DNA of 64,000 bases from Colocasia esculenta (lineage: Eukaryota > Streptophyta > Magnoliopsida > Alismatales > Araceae): contig CM024755.1 in the NCBI GenBank assembly GCA_014218235.1, positions 37,840,713 to 37,904,712 on the forward strand, given 5' to 3'. Each line of letters starts with the position of its first letter. The stretch's first letter is position 1. A program made the translations under genes and the position numbers. Below, piece after piece: positions 11,301 through 21,860 of the stretch. The notes below the pieces were generated by a model. It did no database searches, was not told the DNA's origin, and worked only from the letters and a program-made list of their open reading frames with translations.

Positions 11301-11880
11301 TTCTTGATTCTGGATGGCCCGGAACATCAAATCCGAGTCTGCCCTAGTGCAGGTTGAAAACGTAGCACTCCTCGGAGTCACAATCTAAAAAACTACGAAA
11401 TGCAGGAGGCGGTTGAACGCATTCATCTGATTTATATCTAGCTTATCATCCTTCAGTTTGAACTCAGGACCAACTATCCCTAGTCCTTTCGCCTGAATGT
11501 CCACAGTATGGATTCCACTGTGTCTGGAGGTCATCACATCAAACAAAGTCTTCAATAGATCATGTGAGACCCTAATCTGGGTTCCCTTAACCATGGAGGT
11601 CAAGGTCCTGTCTGCTTCTGACTTCTGACTTCAGACACACATAAAAGGCTTTTACCAAGTCCGGAAAACTTACTTCAAAGATGGTAGCGATCGTTGTCCA
11701 CTTCAATCTGTCCAGAGCTTCTACAAAACTACTCATGTCGTTCTTCTTAAGGTCGGCCACATCCACTGCCTTGTGACCACACAGCTTCATCTTCATGGTT
11801 GAGAACCTTGCCTGTTGCTCTGCGGAGAGAAACTCAGCCCTGTAGCCCCCAACACTGCTGGATACACCAGAAGAGGCCAT
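8400..11880 (-). pseudogene. Element A extra ORF (plant transposon-protein-like), decayed
   Basis: I take the start at 11880 (MASSGVSSSV), which aligns with MASPRV in D and MAPKQA in C. One frameshift occurs near 11590. In-frame stops lie at 11385 and 10500, and 536 further codons are open to 8886. Beyond 8886 the frame continues to resemble D's ORF (WEKHYR..., EAFMDL..., YVQWASRYSAY) but has several stops. N-terminal part: LVKAFYVCL, then VSLPYAHLLTKIFKHFG, resembling the 'putative plant transposon protein' domain. Middle: acidic and Pro/Ser/Gly-rich linker with repeated GPSGP. C-terminal part: alpha-helical, unrecognised. No membrane segment or signal peptide is evident. Function unknown; same position as env-like ORFs of Sireviruses. 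Confidence 0.7.
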
Positions 11881-12301
11881 GGTTTTGGATGGGAGGAGTT
11901 TCTGACGGATTGAGATGAAGAGGAATGTGAAAGCCCTCAAGAAATTTCTAGCGGGAAGAGGTTTGAAGCTAGAATGATTCAAAGAGCTAATGCAGGAGTT
12001 GTTAGGGTATCGGCTCAGGCAAGTGAATGAGAGAGAGAGATAAAAGGTGGGAGATGAATCGTTCTCACACAGATTTCGGGATATACATAAAAAAGAGAAG
12101 TGGCTTTTAGGAAATCGGAAGGGTCATAATGGCAGAAAACGACAAAACAATAGGTTCGACGGCAGTAAAAAACCTTTTAAAATAGCGAACCGTCAAGGAT
12201 ATTTACACAAAGGAGACGATTGAAATCTTTTGCTTAATTCAAGAGGGATAAATGATTTGAACTCTGAAATTTAATATTTCAGTCTTAAACAGATAATTCT
12301 T
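11881..12301 (-). promoter_or_regulatory. Spacer between pol and extra ORF in element A
   Basis: Non-coding. It holds two half-sites of the A LTR repeat (AATCGTT at 12057-12063, ACGATT at 12216-12221) and a pair GGTTCGACGG / CGAACCGTC around 12151-12194. This is a weaker parallel to the motif arrays upstream of the extra ORFs of C and D. Promoter activity is inference only. Confidence 0.35.
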
Positions 12302-15300
12302 TCACAATTTACACATGCCTAATTCCCTTCTAAGAGAAGTAAATCTCTCTTCGGGTAAGACCATTGTGAAGATATCTGCTAACTGATTATTTGTATCAAT
12401 AAATGAAATTTCTATATTGCCATTAGCTACATGATCACGAATAAAATGGTATCTAACCTCAATGTGTTTTGTCCTTGAATGTTGTACTGGATTCTTGGTT
12501 AAATTAATGGCACTGGTGTTGTCGCACAGCAAGGGAATGGTCTTGATCTTGAGTCCATAATCCTCAATTTGTTGCTTAATCCATAAGAGTTGTGTGCAAC
12601 AACTTCCAACAGCTACGTACTCAACTTCAGCTGTAGACAGTGCTACTGAATTTTGTTTCTTTGAGGACCATGAGATAGACATCCTGCAAGGAATTGACAA
12701 CAACCACTGGTGCTTTTTCTATCTATCTTGCATCCAGCGTAGTCAGCATCAGAGTATCCTACTAGATTGATTTCACATGATTTGGATACCACAAACCTAA
12801 GTCATAGTTCTAGCTAAATATCTAAATATTCTTTTGACAAAAATTAAATGAGACTCTCTAGGGTCTGCTTGATATCTAGCGCATATGCATACACTAAACA
12901 TAATGTCTGGTCTACTTGCTGTTAGATAAAGCAATGAGCCTATCATACCTCTGTAGATCTTTTGATCTACTTTCTTACCATCTTGATCACTGTCCATTCT
13001 TGTAGATGTACTCATCGGTGTTGACAGTGGCTTTGCATCTTCAAATCCAAATTTCTTTCAAAGTTCCTTGATGTATTTGGCTTGACAGATGTGGGTGCCA
13101 TCCTTTCCTTGCTTGATTTGCAATCCAAGGAAGTAGTTTAGCTCTCCCATCATGTTCATCTCGAATTCTCCCTGCATAAGCTTTTCAAAGTACTTGCAAA
13201 GAGATTCATCAGTAGACCCAAAAATTATGTCATCTACATAAATTTGCATAAGTAGTATATGTTTGACCTTGGACTTGATAAATAGTGTACTATCTACTTG
13301 ACCTCTAATGAAACCATGGTCTAACAGATAAGAGCTAAGCCTTTCATACCAGGCTCTAGGTGCTTGTTTTAAACCATGTAATGCTTTGTGTAATTTGAAA
13401 ACGTGATCCGGAAAATTAGTATCATCAAAACCTAGAGGTTGTTCTACATAGACTTCCTCCTTAATAAAACCATTCAAAAATGCAGACTTAACATCCATTT
13501 GAAATAATTTCAAATCTAATGCGGATGCATATGCAAGCAGAATTCTAATAGCCTCAAGTCTAACTACAGGTGCATAGGTTTCATCGAAATCTATTCCTTC
13601 CTCTTGTGAATAGCCTTGAGCTACCAATCTGGCCTTGTTTCTTAGGATCACACCAGTTTCATCTAGTTTGTTTCTGAACACCCATTTGGTGCCAATCATT
13701 GGATGATCTGATGGTCTAGGAACAAGTGACCATACTTGGTTTCTCTTGAACTGATTAAGTTCATCTTGCATGGCTATAATCCAAGATTCATCAGTAAGAG
13801 CTTCATTGACTGTCCTAGGCTCTATTTGAGAAACAAATGCTAGATAATCACAAGGGATTACATTACCTCTTGTTCTTACCCCTACAGATGGATCACCAAT
13901 GATGTTCTCAGGTGGGTGATCTTTCTTGTGTCTCCACTCCTTTCGAAGATTTTCATGTTCGATATCCTTTTCTTGCATGTCTTCCAGAGGTGGATCTTTC
14001 TTGTCCTCAAATGATGTGTTCTTTAACTTTTCGGACAGTTCATCTGCATCATTATCATTATTTCTTCCTTTTTCAAGGAGGGGTTAGTCTCATCAAAGAT
14101 AATGTGCACAGTTTGTTCAATAATAATGTACGTTTATTAAATGCTCTATAGCCTTTAGGTTTAGAAGCATACCCCATGAAGATGCCTTCATCTGACTTGG
14201 CATCTAACTTACCAATATCTCTTTTGCCGTTGTTGTGAATAAAGCATGGACATCCAAAAGTTCTGAAGTGGCTGATCTTCGGCTTTTTCCCTTTATATAA
14301 CTCATATGTTGTTTTCTTCAATATGGGCTTGATCATTACTCTATTTATGATGTAGCTTGCTGTGTTCACTGCTTCAGCCCAGAAATACCTTGGTAAATCA
14401 TATTCTGACAGCATGGTTCTTGCCATGTCTAAAAGAGTTTTATTCTTTCTTTCAGCAACTCCATTTTGTTGAGGTGTCCTTGGTGCTGAGAAGTTGTGCT
14501 CTATCCCTTGATCATCACAGAATCTTGCAAACTTTTCATTCTGGAACTCTCCTCCATGATCTGATCGAATTCCAACAATGCAATTTCTCTTATCTTTCTG
14601 TACCTTTCTGCTGAAGCTCACAAGGCTATCAAAGGTATCATCTTTATGCTCCAAGAATGAGACCCATGTGTATCTGGAATAATCATCTACTATGACAAAT
14701 CCAAAATTCTTTCCTCCAAGACTTGTGGTCCTCATTGGCCTAAATAGGTCCATATGAAGGAGCTCTAAGGGTTTAGAGGTAGTTACCACAGTCTTTGACT
14801 TGAAAGAGCCTTTAGCATGTTTTCCTTTAGCACATGGTCTGCAAACTCCATCCATTCTGGTGCTGACTTTTGACAGACCTTCCACCAGGCCTTTCTTGAA
14901 TAGCTTCCTTATGCCATCCAAACTGCAGTGGCCCAATCTTCTGTGCCATAGCTCAGTAGACTGTTCTTTGCTAGCAGTTAAACAGATATCTTGCTCCTTT
15001 AGTTCTTCAAGATATAGTACGTACAAGTTCTTTTCTCTGTTTGCTTCAAAGATGACTGCTCCATCCTTCATGATACTGCACTTGGATTCTTGGAATCTTA
15101 TTTGATGTCCGTTGTCACACAACTGGCTGATACTGATAAGGTTGTGCTTTAATCCTTTAACGCATAGCACATCATCAATTACTGTTTTTCCTTTGTTGTT
15201 TACTGAACCACTACCAATGACAGTCCCTTTTCCATTGTCTCCATAGGTGACTGTTCCTTCTTCAGCTTTGAGGTGAGAGAACAACTTTTTATTCTCTGAC

Positions 15301-15371
15301 ATATGCCTTGAGCACCCACTGTCCAAATACCATTTGGATGCTCGAAGGTTCTCCTGAAATAAAAACATCAA
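12302..15371 (-). pseudogene. Element A pol (protease-integrase-RT-RNase H)
   Basis: 15371-14073 is an open 432-codon stretch. It has the protease motif LDSGCSRHM, the zinc-binding pre-integrase segment HRRLGH...CRPCAKGK, and the integrase core with VDDYSRYTW, RSDHGGEF and GVAERKNKTLLDMART (D, D, E triad). A frame change near 14080 leads to 13978-13058 with RT motifs (RNKARLVAQGYSQEEGIDF, QIYVDDIIF). Further stops and a shift separate 13015-12797 from the RNase H part 12703-12302 (STAEVEYVA, LLCDNTSAI, HSRTKHIEVRYHF). The integrase-before-RT order is diagnostic of copia. No complete polyprotein can be made. Confidence 0.9.
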
Positions 15372-15513
15372 GCTTTAGGTATCCAAGTTCTTTTGGGTCC
15401 TGGTTGGTTAGTAACAGTATTTTCTCCTTTTATTATCCATTTTTTATGTCTAGTTGGACAAGTTTTCTTATTGTGACCTAGTTTGTTACAGTGACTGCAG
15501 GATGTAGTTTTTG

Positions 15514-17136
15514 TTACTTTTCAAAATATTTAACGTTTACTTTATACCTTGTGTCTTGTTCAGATAGAAACTTTGGAGTTGGATATGTTTTAGGGTATAC
15601 TATTGTGTCTTCATTATCTGGGGGTGTATAACCTATCCCATGCTTCTTTTTACCTGATCGTCTAGCACCTTTCAATATTAAGTTTGTTTTACCATTAGTA
15701 AACTTTTCTAATGTGCTGGATAGTTTTTCATTTTCTTCAGTTAATCTTTTAATTTCTATTTTTAGTTCGTCTGAACTCTCTTGTTTTTCTAGCTTAACTA
15801 TTTGTTTATTCTTGCCTTTTAAATCTTCACACAACAACTCATTTCTTCTTTTAAGTTCATTAACTTGCTTTTCTAATTGTTCATTTTCTTATTTTAAATC
15901 TGAGTTAGTATTTTCTAAGCAAGCAACATTTTTCTTACTAGCTTTTAGTAGTTTAGAAACTTCCTTATATTTATTATAAAGTTCGTTGAGTGCTTCTTCT
16001 AGATTATCAGAATCTGAATCATTGCATGAATCAAAGGATGAATTAGAAGTTACCTTTTCATCTATGTTGGCCATGAAAGCTAGATTGGCTTCTTCTTCTT
16101 CACTGCTTGAGTTTGACTCACTGTCTGAGTCACTGCTGTTGTCCCAAGTAGCTGCCATGGCTTTCTTCTTATATTTTCTGAATTTTCTTGAACTGTCCTT
16201 CTTCCTGAACTCAGATTTCTTTAGCTTGGGACACTCTGCCTTGAGGTGTCCTGGTTTCTTACACTCGTAGCAGATGGGCTCAACTTTCATAAAGTCTTTT
16301 CCTTCTGGCTTCTTAAACTCCTTGTTCTTGAAGTATTTTCTACCAGACTGAAACCTTTTCTTTTTGGCCATAATTCTCTGAAGTCTTCTAGACAGCATAG
16401 CTTCTTCGTCTTCACTGTCTTCACCGCTGGCTTCATCTTCAGATTGTTCCTCAGAGCTGCCTTCTACTGCTTTGAGAGCGTTGGTGTGCTTCTTTCTACT
16501 TGAGGATTCTCCTAACCTTTCCATGTTGATCTCATGGGCCATAAGGGACCCAATGAGCTTTTCCAAAGACATTAGTTTCAGATCGTTTGCTTCCTCTATT
16601 GCTGTTACCTTAGGGGTCCAAGAGGATGGAAGAGATCTGAGAATTTTCCTCACCATGTCTCCATTCTCATACTTCTTCCCAAGACCAGCTAACCCATTTG
16701 TTATATCTGTGAATCTGCTGAACATCTGGGTTATTGATTCGCTTGGCTGCATTTGGAACTTCTCATATTGAGTTACCAGAATGTCTATTCTGGTTTCTTT
16801 AACTTTGTCCGTGCCTTCATAGGTGATTCTTAGTTTCTCCCACATCTCCATTGCGGATTTGCAGGCAGACACACGGTTGAACTCCTTTTTACTGAGAGCA
16901 CAACACAGTATGCTCTTGGCTTTACAGTTGAGAGAGATCTTCTTTTTGTCATCGTCTGTCCATTTATCCTTTGTATTTAGGATAACGTAATCACCTTATT
17001 CTACGATTAACCAGATTTGAAAATCAAAACCTTGCAGGTAATATTCCATCCTGGTCTTCCAATATGTGTAATCTTCACCGTCAAAGAGAGGGGGTCGGTT
17101 TATGGACTGACCTTCTATGTTTCCTTGGGCTGCCAT
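15514..17136 (-). pseudogene. Element A gag
   Basis: Start ATG at 17136 (MAAQGNIEGQSINRPP), chosen because it aligns with gag of D and follows the primer site by about 50 bases. It encodes the copia capsid/nucleocapsid. The capsid domain contains YWKTRM; the zinc knuckle CYECKKPGHLKAEC starts near residue 289; acidic/Ser-rich and coiled-coil segments follow. In-frame TAA codons lie at 16996-16998 and 15889-15891, and the frame ends at 15514 before the pol frame. The region 15372-15513 joins it to pol with several stops. Confidence 0.88.
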
Positions 17137-17186
17137 GGATCTTTACTCTTCAGATCGTTGGATCTTCTTCTTTGACAAAGAGACTC

Positions 17187-17198
17187 GCTCTGATACCA
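17187..17198 (-). other. Primer-binding site of element A
   Basis: Minus-strand TGGTATCAGAGC, complementary to the 3' end of initiator tRNA-Met, two bases inside the 5' LTR. Typical of copia elements. Confidence 0.93.
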
Positions 17199-17218
17199 CT
17201 TGTTGCCCAGCTAGCTAG

Positions 17219-17433
17219 CCCACAGGAGGGGTGAATGGGATACTTAAAAATTATTAAGTACTTGAAAACCTGATTACAAAAACAGTCACAGAAACACACT
17301 TTGATAGTCGTTAGAGTTAGTGAGGATAAAACAACAAACACACAATAGGCAATCACACAACACAATAAATTATCCTGGTTCGGACCTCCTTTCCTTAGGA
17401 GTCCTACGTCCAGTCCCTGAGCAATTTCTCAGG
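17219..17433 (-). other. Leader RNA hairpins of LTR A (right)
   Basis: CCTGGTTC (17374-17381), stem B (17382-17404), linker, and stem A CCTGAG/CTCAGG (17416-17433). The C-loop hairpin is closed by CCCA/TGGG (17219-17239). As the 5' LTR copy, this one is in the RNA leader about 20-230 bases from the primer site. Confidence 0.65.
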
Positions 17434-17927
17434 ATTTCACTACCAAGGGTACTGTCCCCCTTATGGACCCTTACACCCAGCCGCAGCTGGTCTTCCTTCA
17501 ACCTGAAGGGAATTACAACCCCCTGGATACCACACCAAGTCCTCCTTCAACACGAAGGGAAACACACCCTGGATCCCACCAGGTCTTCCTTCTTACAGAA
17601 GGGAACAACACACCCTGGATCCCACCAGGTCTTCCTTCTTACAGAAGGGAACAACCGCAAGAAATGTGATCAAGAAGATGATGCCCCTAGATCAAGTTAA
17701 TACAATGCAAGATCTGAAGCAAGGGACTGAGAGAAGATGATCTACAATCAAGGCTCACTCTCAAAACCAAAACAGCTCTCTCTCAGGATGCACAGGCAAT
17801 GCAGAGAGCATAAAGAGCTAATCTAAAGGAATGAAGCTTGGCTCAGTTCACAACTTGCAGAAGACTAGAGAAACAATGTTGTCTTTCTTGTTATTCTTCT
17901 TCTGGAGCTTCTATCTTCTATATATAC

Positions 17928-17937
17928 GTTTATTTCA
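17928..17937 (-). promoter_or_regulatory. TATA box of LTR A (right)
   Basis: Minus-strand GTATATATAG at the equivalent position of the left LTR. This is the copy expected to drive the element's genomic RNA. Confidence 0.65.
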
Positions 17938-18354
17938 AATTCAAACATTGAGAAGTCTGTTGTCTCTAAGCATTTGTTTACGTTAGACTGCTTGACACTT
18001 GGAAGCTTCCAGTCAATAGTACGTTATCCATTTGTACACGCAAAGAGATAGGTTCTCCTCAGATGTCCTTTGGCTTCAACATGGTCCAACGTTGTGTGAC
18101 GATATGTTGTCAGTAACCTGCACACATTTATGAGCTTAAATAGTAGACAGCTAAGCTGTCTCTGGTTGTCAGCCAGCGTTAGAGCAAGCATTCATCAAAA
18201 TAGTAAAGCCATTTTACAATTACAAAAGATATTACCAGAGTAATACAAAAGTGAAAAATATTGTCTGCGTGCATGCAGATACGTTCAGTCTTCATAAATG
18301 CACAACAGTCAGAAAGGTATTCAGGAAGATATTTGACTTTTCAACGTAATTGGA

Positions 18355-19140
18355 AAACAAATCGTTGTTTTCTGTGAAATCGTTATTTGCATGACTTATG
18401 AAATCGTTGTACAAGACTTTGTGAAATTATGAAGAAATCGATGCACAAACAGTTGTTTCTATGAAGGAAACGATGTATAAATCGTTATGATTCTGTAAAC
18501 AAATCGATATGCAAATCGTTATGATTCTGTAAAGAAATCGATGTGAAAATCGTTATGATTCTTTAAAGGAAATGATGTACAAATCGTTATGATTCTGTAA
18601 AGAAATCGATGTGAAAATCGTTATGATTCTTTAAAGGAAATGATGTACAAATCGTTATGATTCTGTAAAGAAATCGATGTGAAAATCGTTATGATTCTTT
18701 AAAGGAAATGGTGTATAAATCGTTATGATTATGTAAAGAAATCGATGTGAAAATCGTTATGATTCTTTAAAGGAAATGATGTAGAAATCGTTATGATTCT
18801 GTAAAGAAATCGATGTGAAAATCATTATGATTCTTTAAAGAAATCGATGTAAAATCAAATCGTTACGAAGACTTAAAGAAATCGTTACGAAGGCAAATCG
18901 TTCTGATCTCCAAAGAAAATCGTTATGCGATCACTTATCAAATCGTTATGGTATCGATTTCTTTGCATTCATAGACACTTAGCGAATCTTTATGAATGTA
19001 AGGAAATCGTTATAGTTACACAGAAATTGTTATGCGATCACTTATCAAATCGTTATGGTATCGATTTCTTTGCATTCATAGACACTTAGCGAATCTTTAT
19101 GAATGTAAGGAAATCGTTATAGTTACACAGAAATCGTTAT
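18355..19140 (-). repeat. 68-bp tandem array in U3 of LTR A (right)
   Basis: Same ATCGTT/ATCGAT repeats as the left LTR with exact 68-bp spacing (18568, 18636, 18704, 18772), followed by the same duplicated TTATGCGATCACTTATC segment. Many units read AATGAT where the left LTR has AACGAT, a C-to-T change at the CG core. Confidence 0.9.
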
Positions 19141-19322
19141 GAATAATGCTCTGAACTTACTTTGCTGTGGTGTAAGAAATACTTACCCGTTTGTCTTGTT
19201 TTTCTTTGTTCTTGATCCTGTGCTTAATTCTCATGAAAAATATGTTAGTAGACTTTATAATTGTTTTGTTAATCACCAAAATAAATATGTAATTAATTTA
19301 CATGGGAGCAGACTGATCATCA

Positions 19323-19682
19323 GTCTGAGCCGTCGAGCTCAAGTGTGTGTTGTACTCGGATTTGAGTAGTGTGGCCTCACTGTGTGAGGGGTGGATGTAG
19401 GAATCACTGGTGTGATTTCCGAACCACCTAAAAATCTCCTGTGCAATGGTTTGATCTATTTTTATGCTCTAGATGCTTGCATAGGATTTCGCATTCACAC
19501 TACTTGTCTAATTGCTTCACACATCATATACATACATTCACACATCAGATCAGTAAGATTGTCTGTATGAATGGATCTATAATTTCAAGTAATCTTAAAT
19601 TGCTTAAGCTTTCGCAGTAATTGGTGTCAGATCTATTCAACCCCCTCTTCTAGATCTATTCATCTACCTATTCGATCCTACA
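19323..19682 (+). repeat. 5' LTR of element B, second part
   Basis: Starts with the right GTCTG duplication (19323-19327) and continues AGCCGTCGAGCTCAAG, which resembles the F LTR leader. It ends in GATCCTACA at 19682, two bases before the primer site. Confidence 0.88.
19375..19657 (+). other. Leader RNA hairpins of LTR B
   Basis: Stem A CCTCAC-TGT-GTGAGG (19375-19389), linker GGTGGATGTA, stem B GGAATCAC/GTGATTTCC (19400-19420), then GAACCACC (19421-19428). The C-loop hairpin has AGATCT arms (19629-19657) around ATTCAACCCCCTCTTCT, ending 27 bases before the primer site. Confidence 0.75.
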
Positions 19683-19684
19683 AT

Positions 19685-19696
19685 TGGTATTAGAGC
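19685..19696 (+). other. Primer-binding site of element B
   Basis: TGGTATTAGAGC, one mismatch to the initiator tRNA-Met complement (T for C). Element C shares this T variant. Confidence 0.88.
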
Positions 19697-19800
19697 GGGT
19701 TAATATCTGATTATGATCTGATATGATTGCCTTTGTTTGATCTGTGTGTTCTATCTGCTGAATTGTCTGCTTGCTCATTTACTGTTTCTTATCTTGATCC

Positions 19801-21400
19801 ATGGATTCTCGAGGTTTTGTAGCTGATGGGCATTCAATAAATATAGCACCATACTTCGATGGTTCTGATTACTCTTATTGGAAAAATCGCATGCAAGTTT
19901 TTCTAAGGGCTCAAAACTATGAAATCTGGAAGATAGTTGAAAAGGGTCCCTATGAAAACCATGAGAATGAAGAGAATTTGACTAGAAGTAAATTAGGAAA
20001 GCAACTCTTAACTATAGTGTCATGAATATGCTTCAGTGTGTTCTTCACCCTAAGGAGTATTCAAGAATATCCATGTGCAAATTGTCTAAGGAAATGTGGG
20101 ATAAACTTGAATTAATGTATGAAGGAACATCTCAAGTTAGGGAAACCAAATCAAACATACTTGTTTCTGAATATGAATTGTTTATGATGAAAACTGATGA
20201 ATCAATTTCTAAAATGTTTGCTAGGTTTATGATAATTGTCAATGGACTGAAGGCATTAGGTAAGGAGTACAATGATGTTGATCTGGTAAGAAAAATCTTG
20301 CACTCTCTATCATCAATTTGGCACACAAAAGCTACTGTAATTGAAGACTCTAAGGATTTATCCAAAATATCTTTGGATGAACTCATAGGTTCTTTAATGA
20401 CATATGAAATAAATCTGAAAAGGACTGAAGAACATGTGCTTAAAGCCAAACTAGTAGCACTTAAGGCTTCATCAAGTCACAAGAAGAAAATTCAAGAAAA
20501 ATCTAATTCTTAAAAGTTTGAATCTGATGAGGATGAAATTGCCCTCATGACTAGACATTTCAGAAAATTCTTAAAATCAAGAAGAGGAAAATTCAATGGA
20601 AAGAATAAATATTCTTCTGGCAAAAAGAATGTTTCTTCTTCAAACATTAATACTGGCAGAAATGAAAAGGCTGATGAGGTTGTTATTTGTTACAGGTGCA
20701 ATAAACCAGAACATATGAAGGGTGAGTGTCCTGAGCTCAAGAAGGAAATGCACAAGAAATACAAAAAGAACATCAAAATGAAGAGGCCAAAAGCAATGCT
20801 AGAAACTTGGTCGGATGAAGACCAAAGTGAAGATGAATGAGAGAATTCCTCAAGTTCTGAAAATGAGGAATTATGCTTTATGGCAAACAACAATGATAGC
20901 AAGGTAAGCTCTTCCTTTGAGCAATACACTGTTGATGATTGACAAGTTGCATATGCTACCTTGGTTGAAAAATACTCTGAAATAAGAAAAGAAAATAAAT
21001 GTTTGAAAAAGAAGATTGAAAATGTCATGCATGATACTTCTCTAACTAGAAGAATATCTGAACTTGAAAATGAAATTTCTGAACTCAGTGATGAAAAAGA
21101 AGAACTTTTGAATGAATTAGATGAGTTCAAAATTGCATCTCAAAAGGCTAACATTGATTTGGTAAAGATCTATGAGAGAATGGAAATGCAACAAAAAGAA
21201 AAACAGCAAGCTATTGATGAAATTCATAAACTTAATAAATTGCTAACTAAAAAGGATCAAGTGATAAAGAACTTCACAAATGGAAAGGAAAATCTTGATG
21301 CTTTATTGGGACTAAGAATGAATGTTGAAAATTATGGATTGGGATTTACCACAGAGAAATTAATGAAAAATAAAACTGCTGAAAAGAAAGAAAAATCTTG
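19801..21400 (+). pseudogene. Element B gag
   Basis: Start ATG at 19801 (MDSRGFVADGHSIN), matching element C gag. The capsid domain has YWKNRMQVFLRAQNYEIWK. A frame change near 20020 follows, then stops near 20514, 20841 and 20941. The zinc knuckle at 20688-20729 reads CYRCNKPEHMKGEC, with the usual Gly before His replaced by Glu. The C-terminal half is a Lys/Glu-rich coiled coil. Degenerate nucleocapsid/capsid gene of a copia element. Confidence 0.88.
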
Positions 21401-21860
21401 AAAAACTCATTTGATAAAATTTGTCAAAAGCAATAGTTTAGAAAACAAAAATAAACAAGTGCCAAAGAAAACATCTGAAACACCCAAAAACCAGAATAAA
21501 AATAATGTGTCCAATCAAAAGAAACCAATCAAGTCGACACATGCTGTAGAGAGGTTGACATAGGTTAACCATAAGTTGAAATCTGTGGCCACTGTGTTGA
21601 CACATGCTCAACATAGGTCGACCTATCTATTTTTGAAAAACAAAAGGATGTTGCACAAAAATTTAAAAAAAAATCTAAAAAATTATAAAAAACACAAAAC
21701 ACACTTTCATAATGATGATTAGAGATCCAAGACACCATATCAGTCCAATTGGATCAATTCATGGAATCAATGGTACCACAATCCTCATTGGGATAATTCA
21801 CATTCTTTCTATCCAAAATTTCCAAGACACCAATAGAATTTTTGGCCTAGTTTTCCACAT
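21401..21860 (+). pseudogene. Element B gag C-terminal/linker region with GTCGAC sites
   Basis: Lys/Asn-rich, stop-containing continuation of gag. It has GTCGAC at 21533 and 21617 plus the variants GTTGAC and GTTAAC between them. It corresponds to the GTCGAC-bearing end of C gag at 56769-56858. Confidence 0.55.

Larger units (their letters stand above)
5909..19322 (-). mobile_element. Element A: complete Sirevirus-like copia element
   Basis: A 13.4-kb element with two LTRs (5909-8069 and 17201-19322), a tRNA-iMet-type primer site, gag, pol, a long extra ORF, polypurine tracts and a perfect GTCTG duplication. It reads on the minus strand and sits in the 5' LTR of element B. Large LTRs, a gag with zinc knuckle and coiled coil, and an extra gene after pol are features of the Sirevirus lineage of plant copia elements. 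All reading frames are damaged, so it is not autonomous. Confidence 0.92.
17201..19322 (-). repeat. 5' LTR of element A (2122 bp)
   Basis: Plus-strand ends TGTTGCCCAG...CTGATCATCA. Same organisation as the 3' LTR but about 39 bp shorter, mainly through repeat-copy differences. It drives transcription on the minus strand toward gag. Confidence 0.92.
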
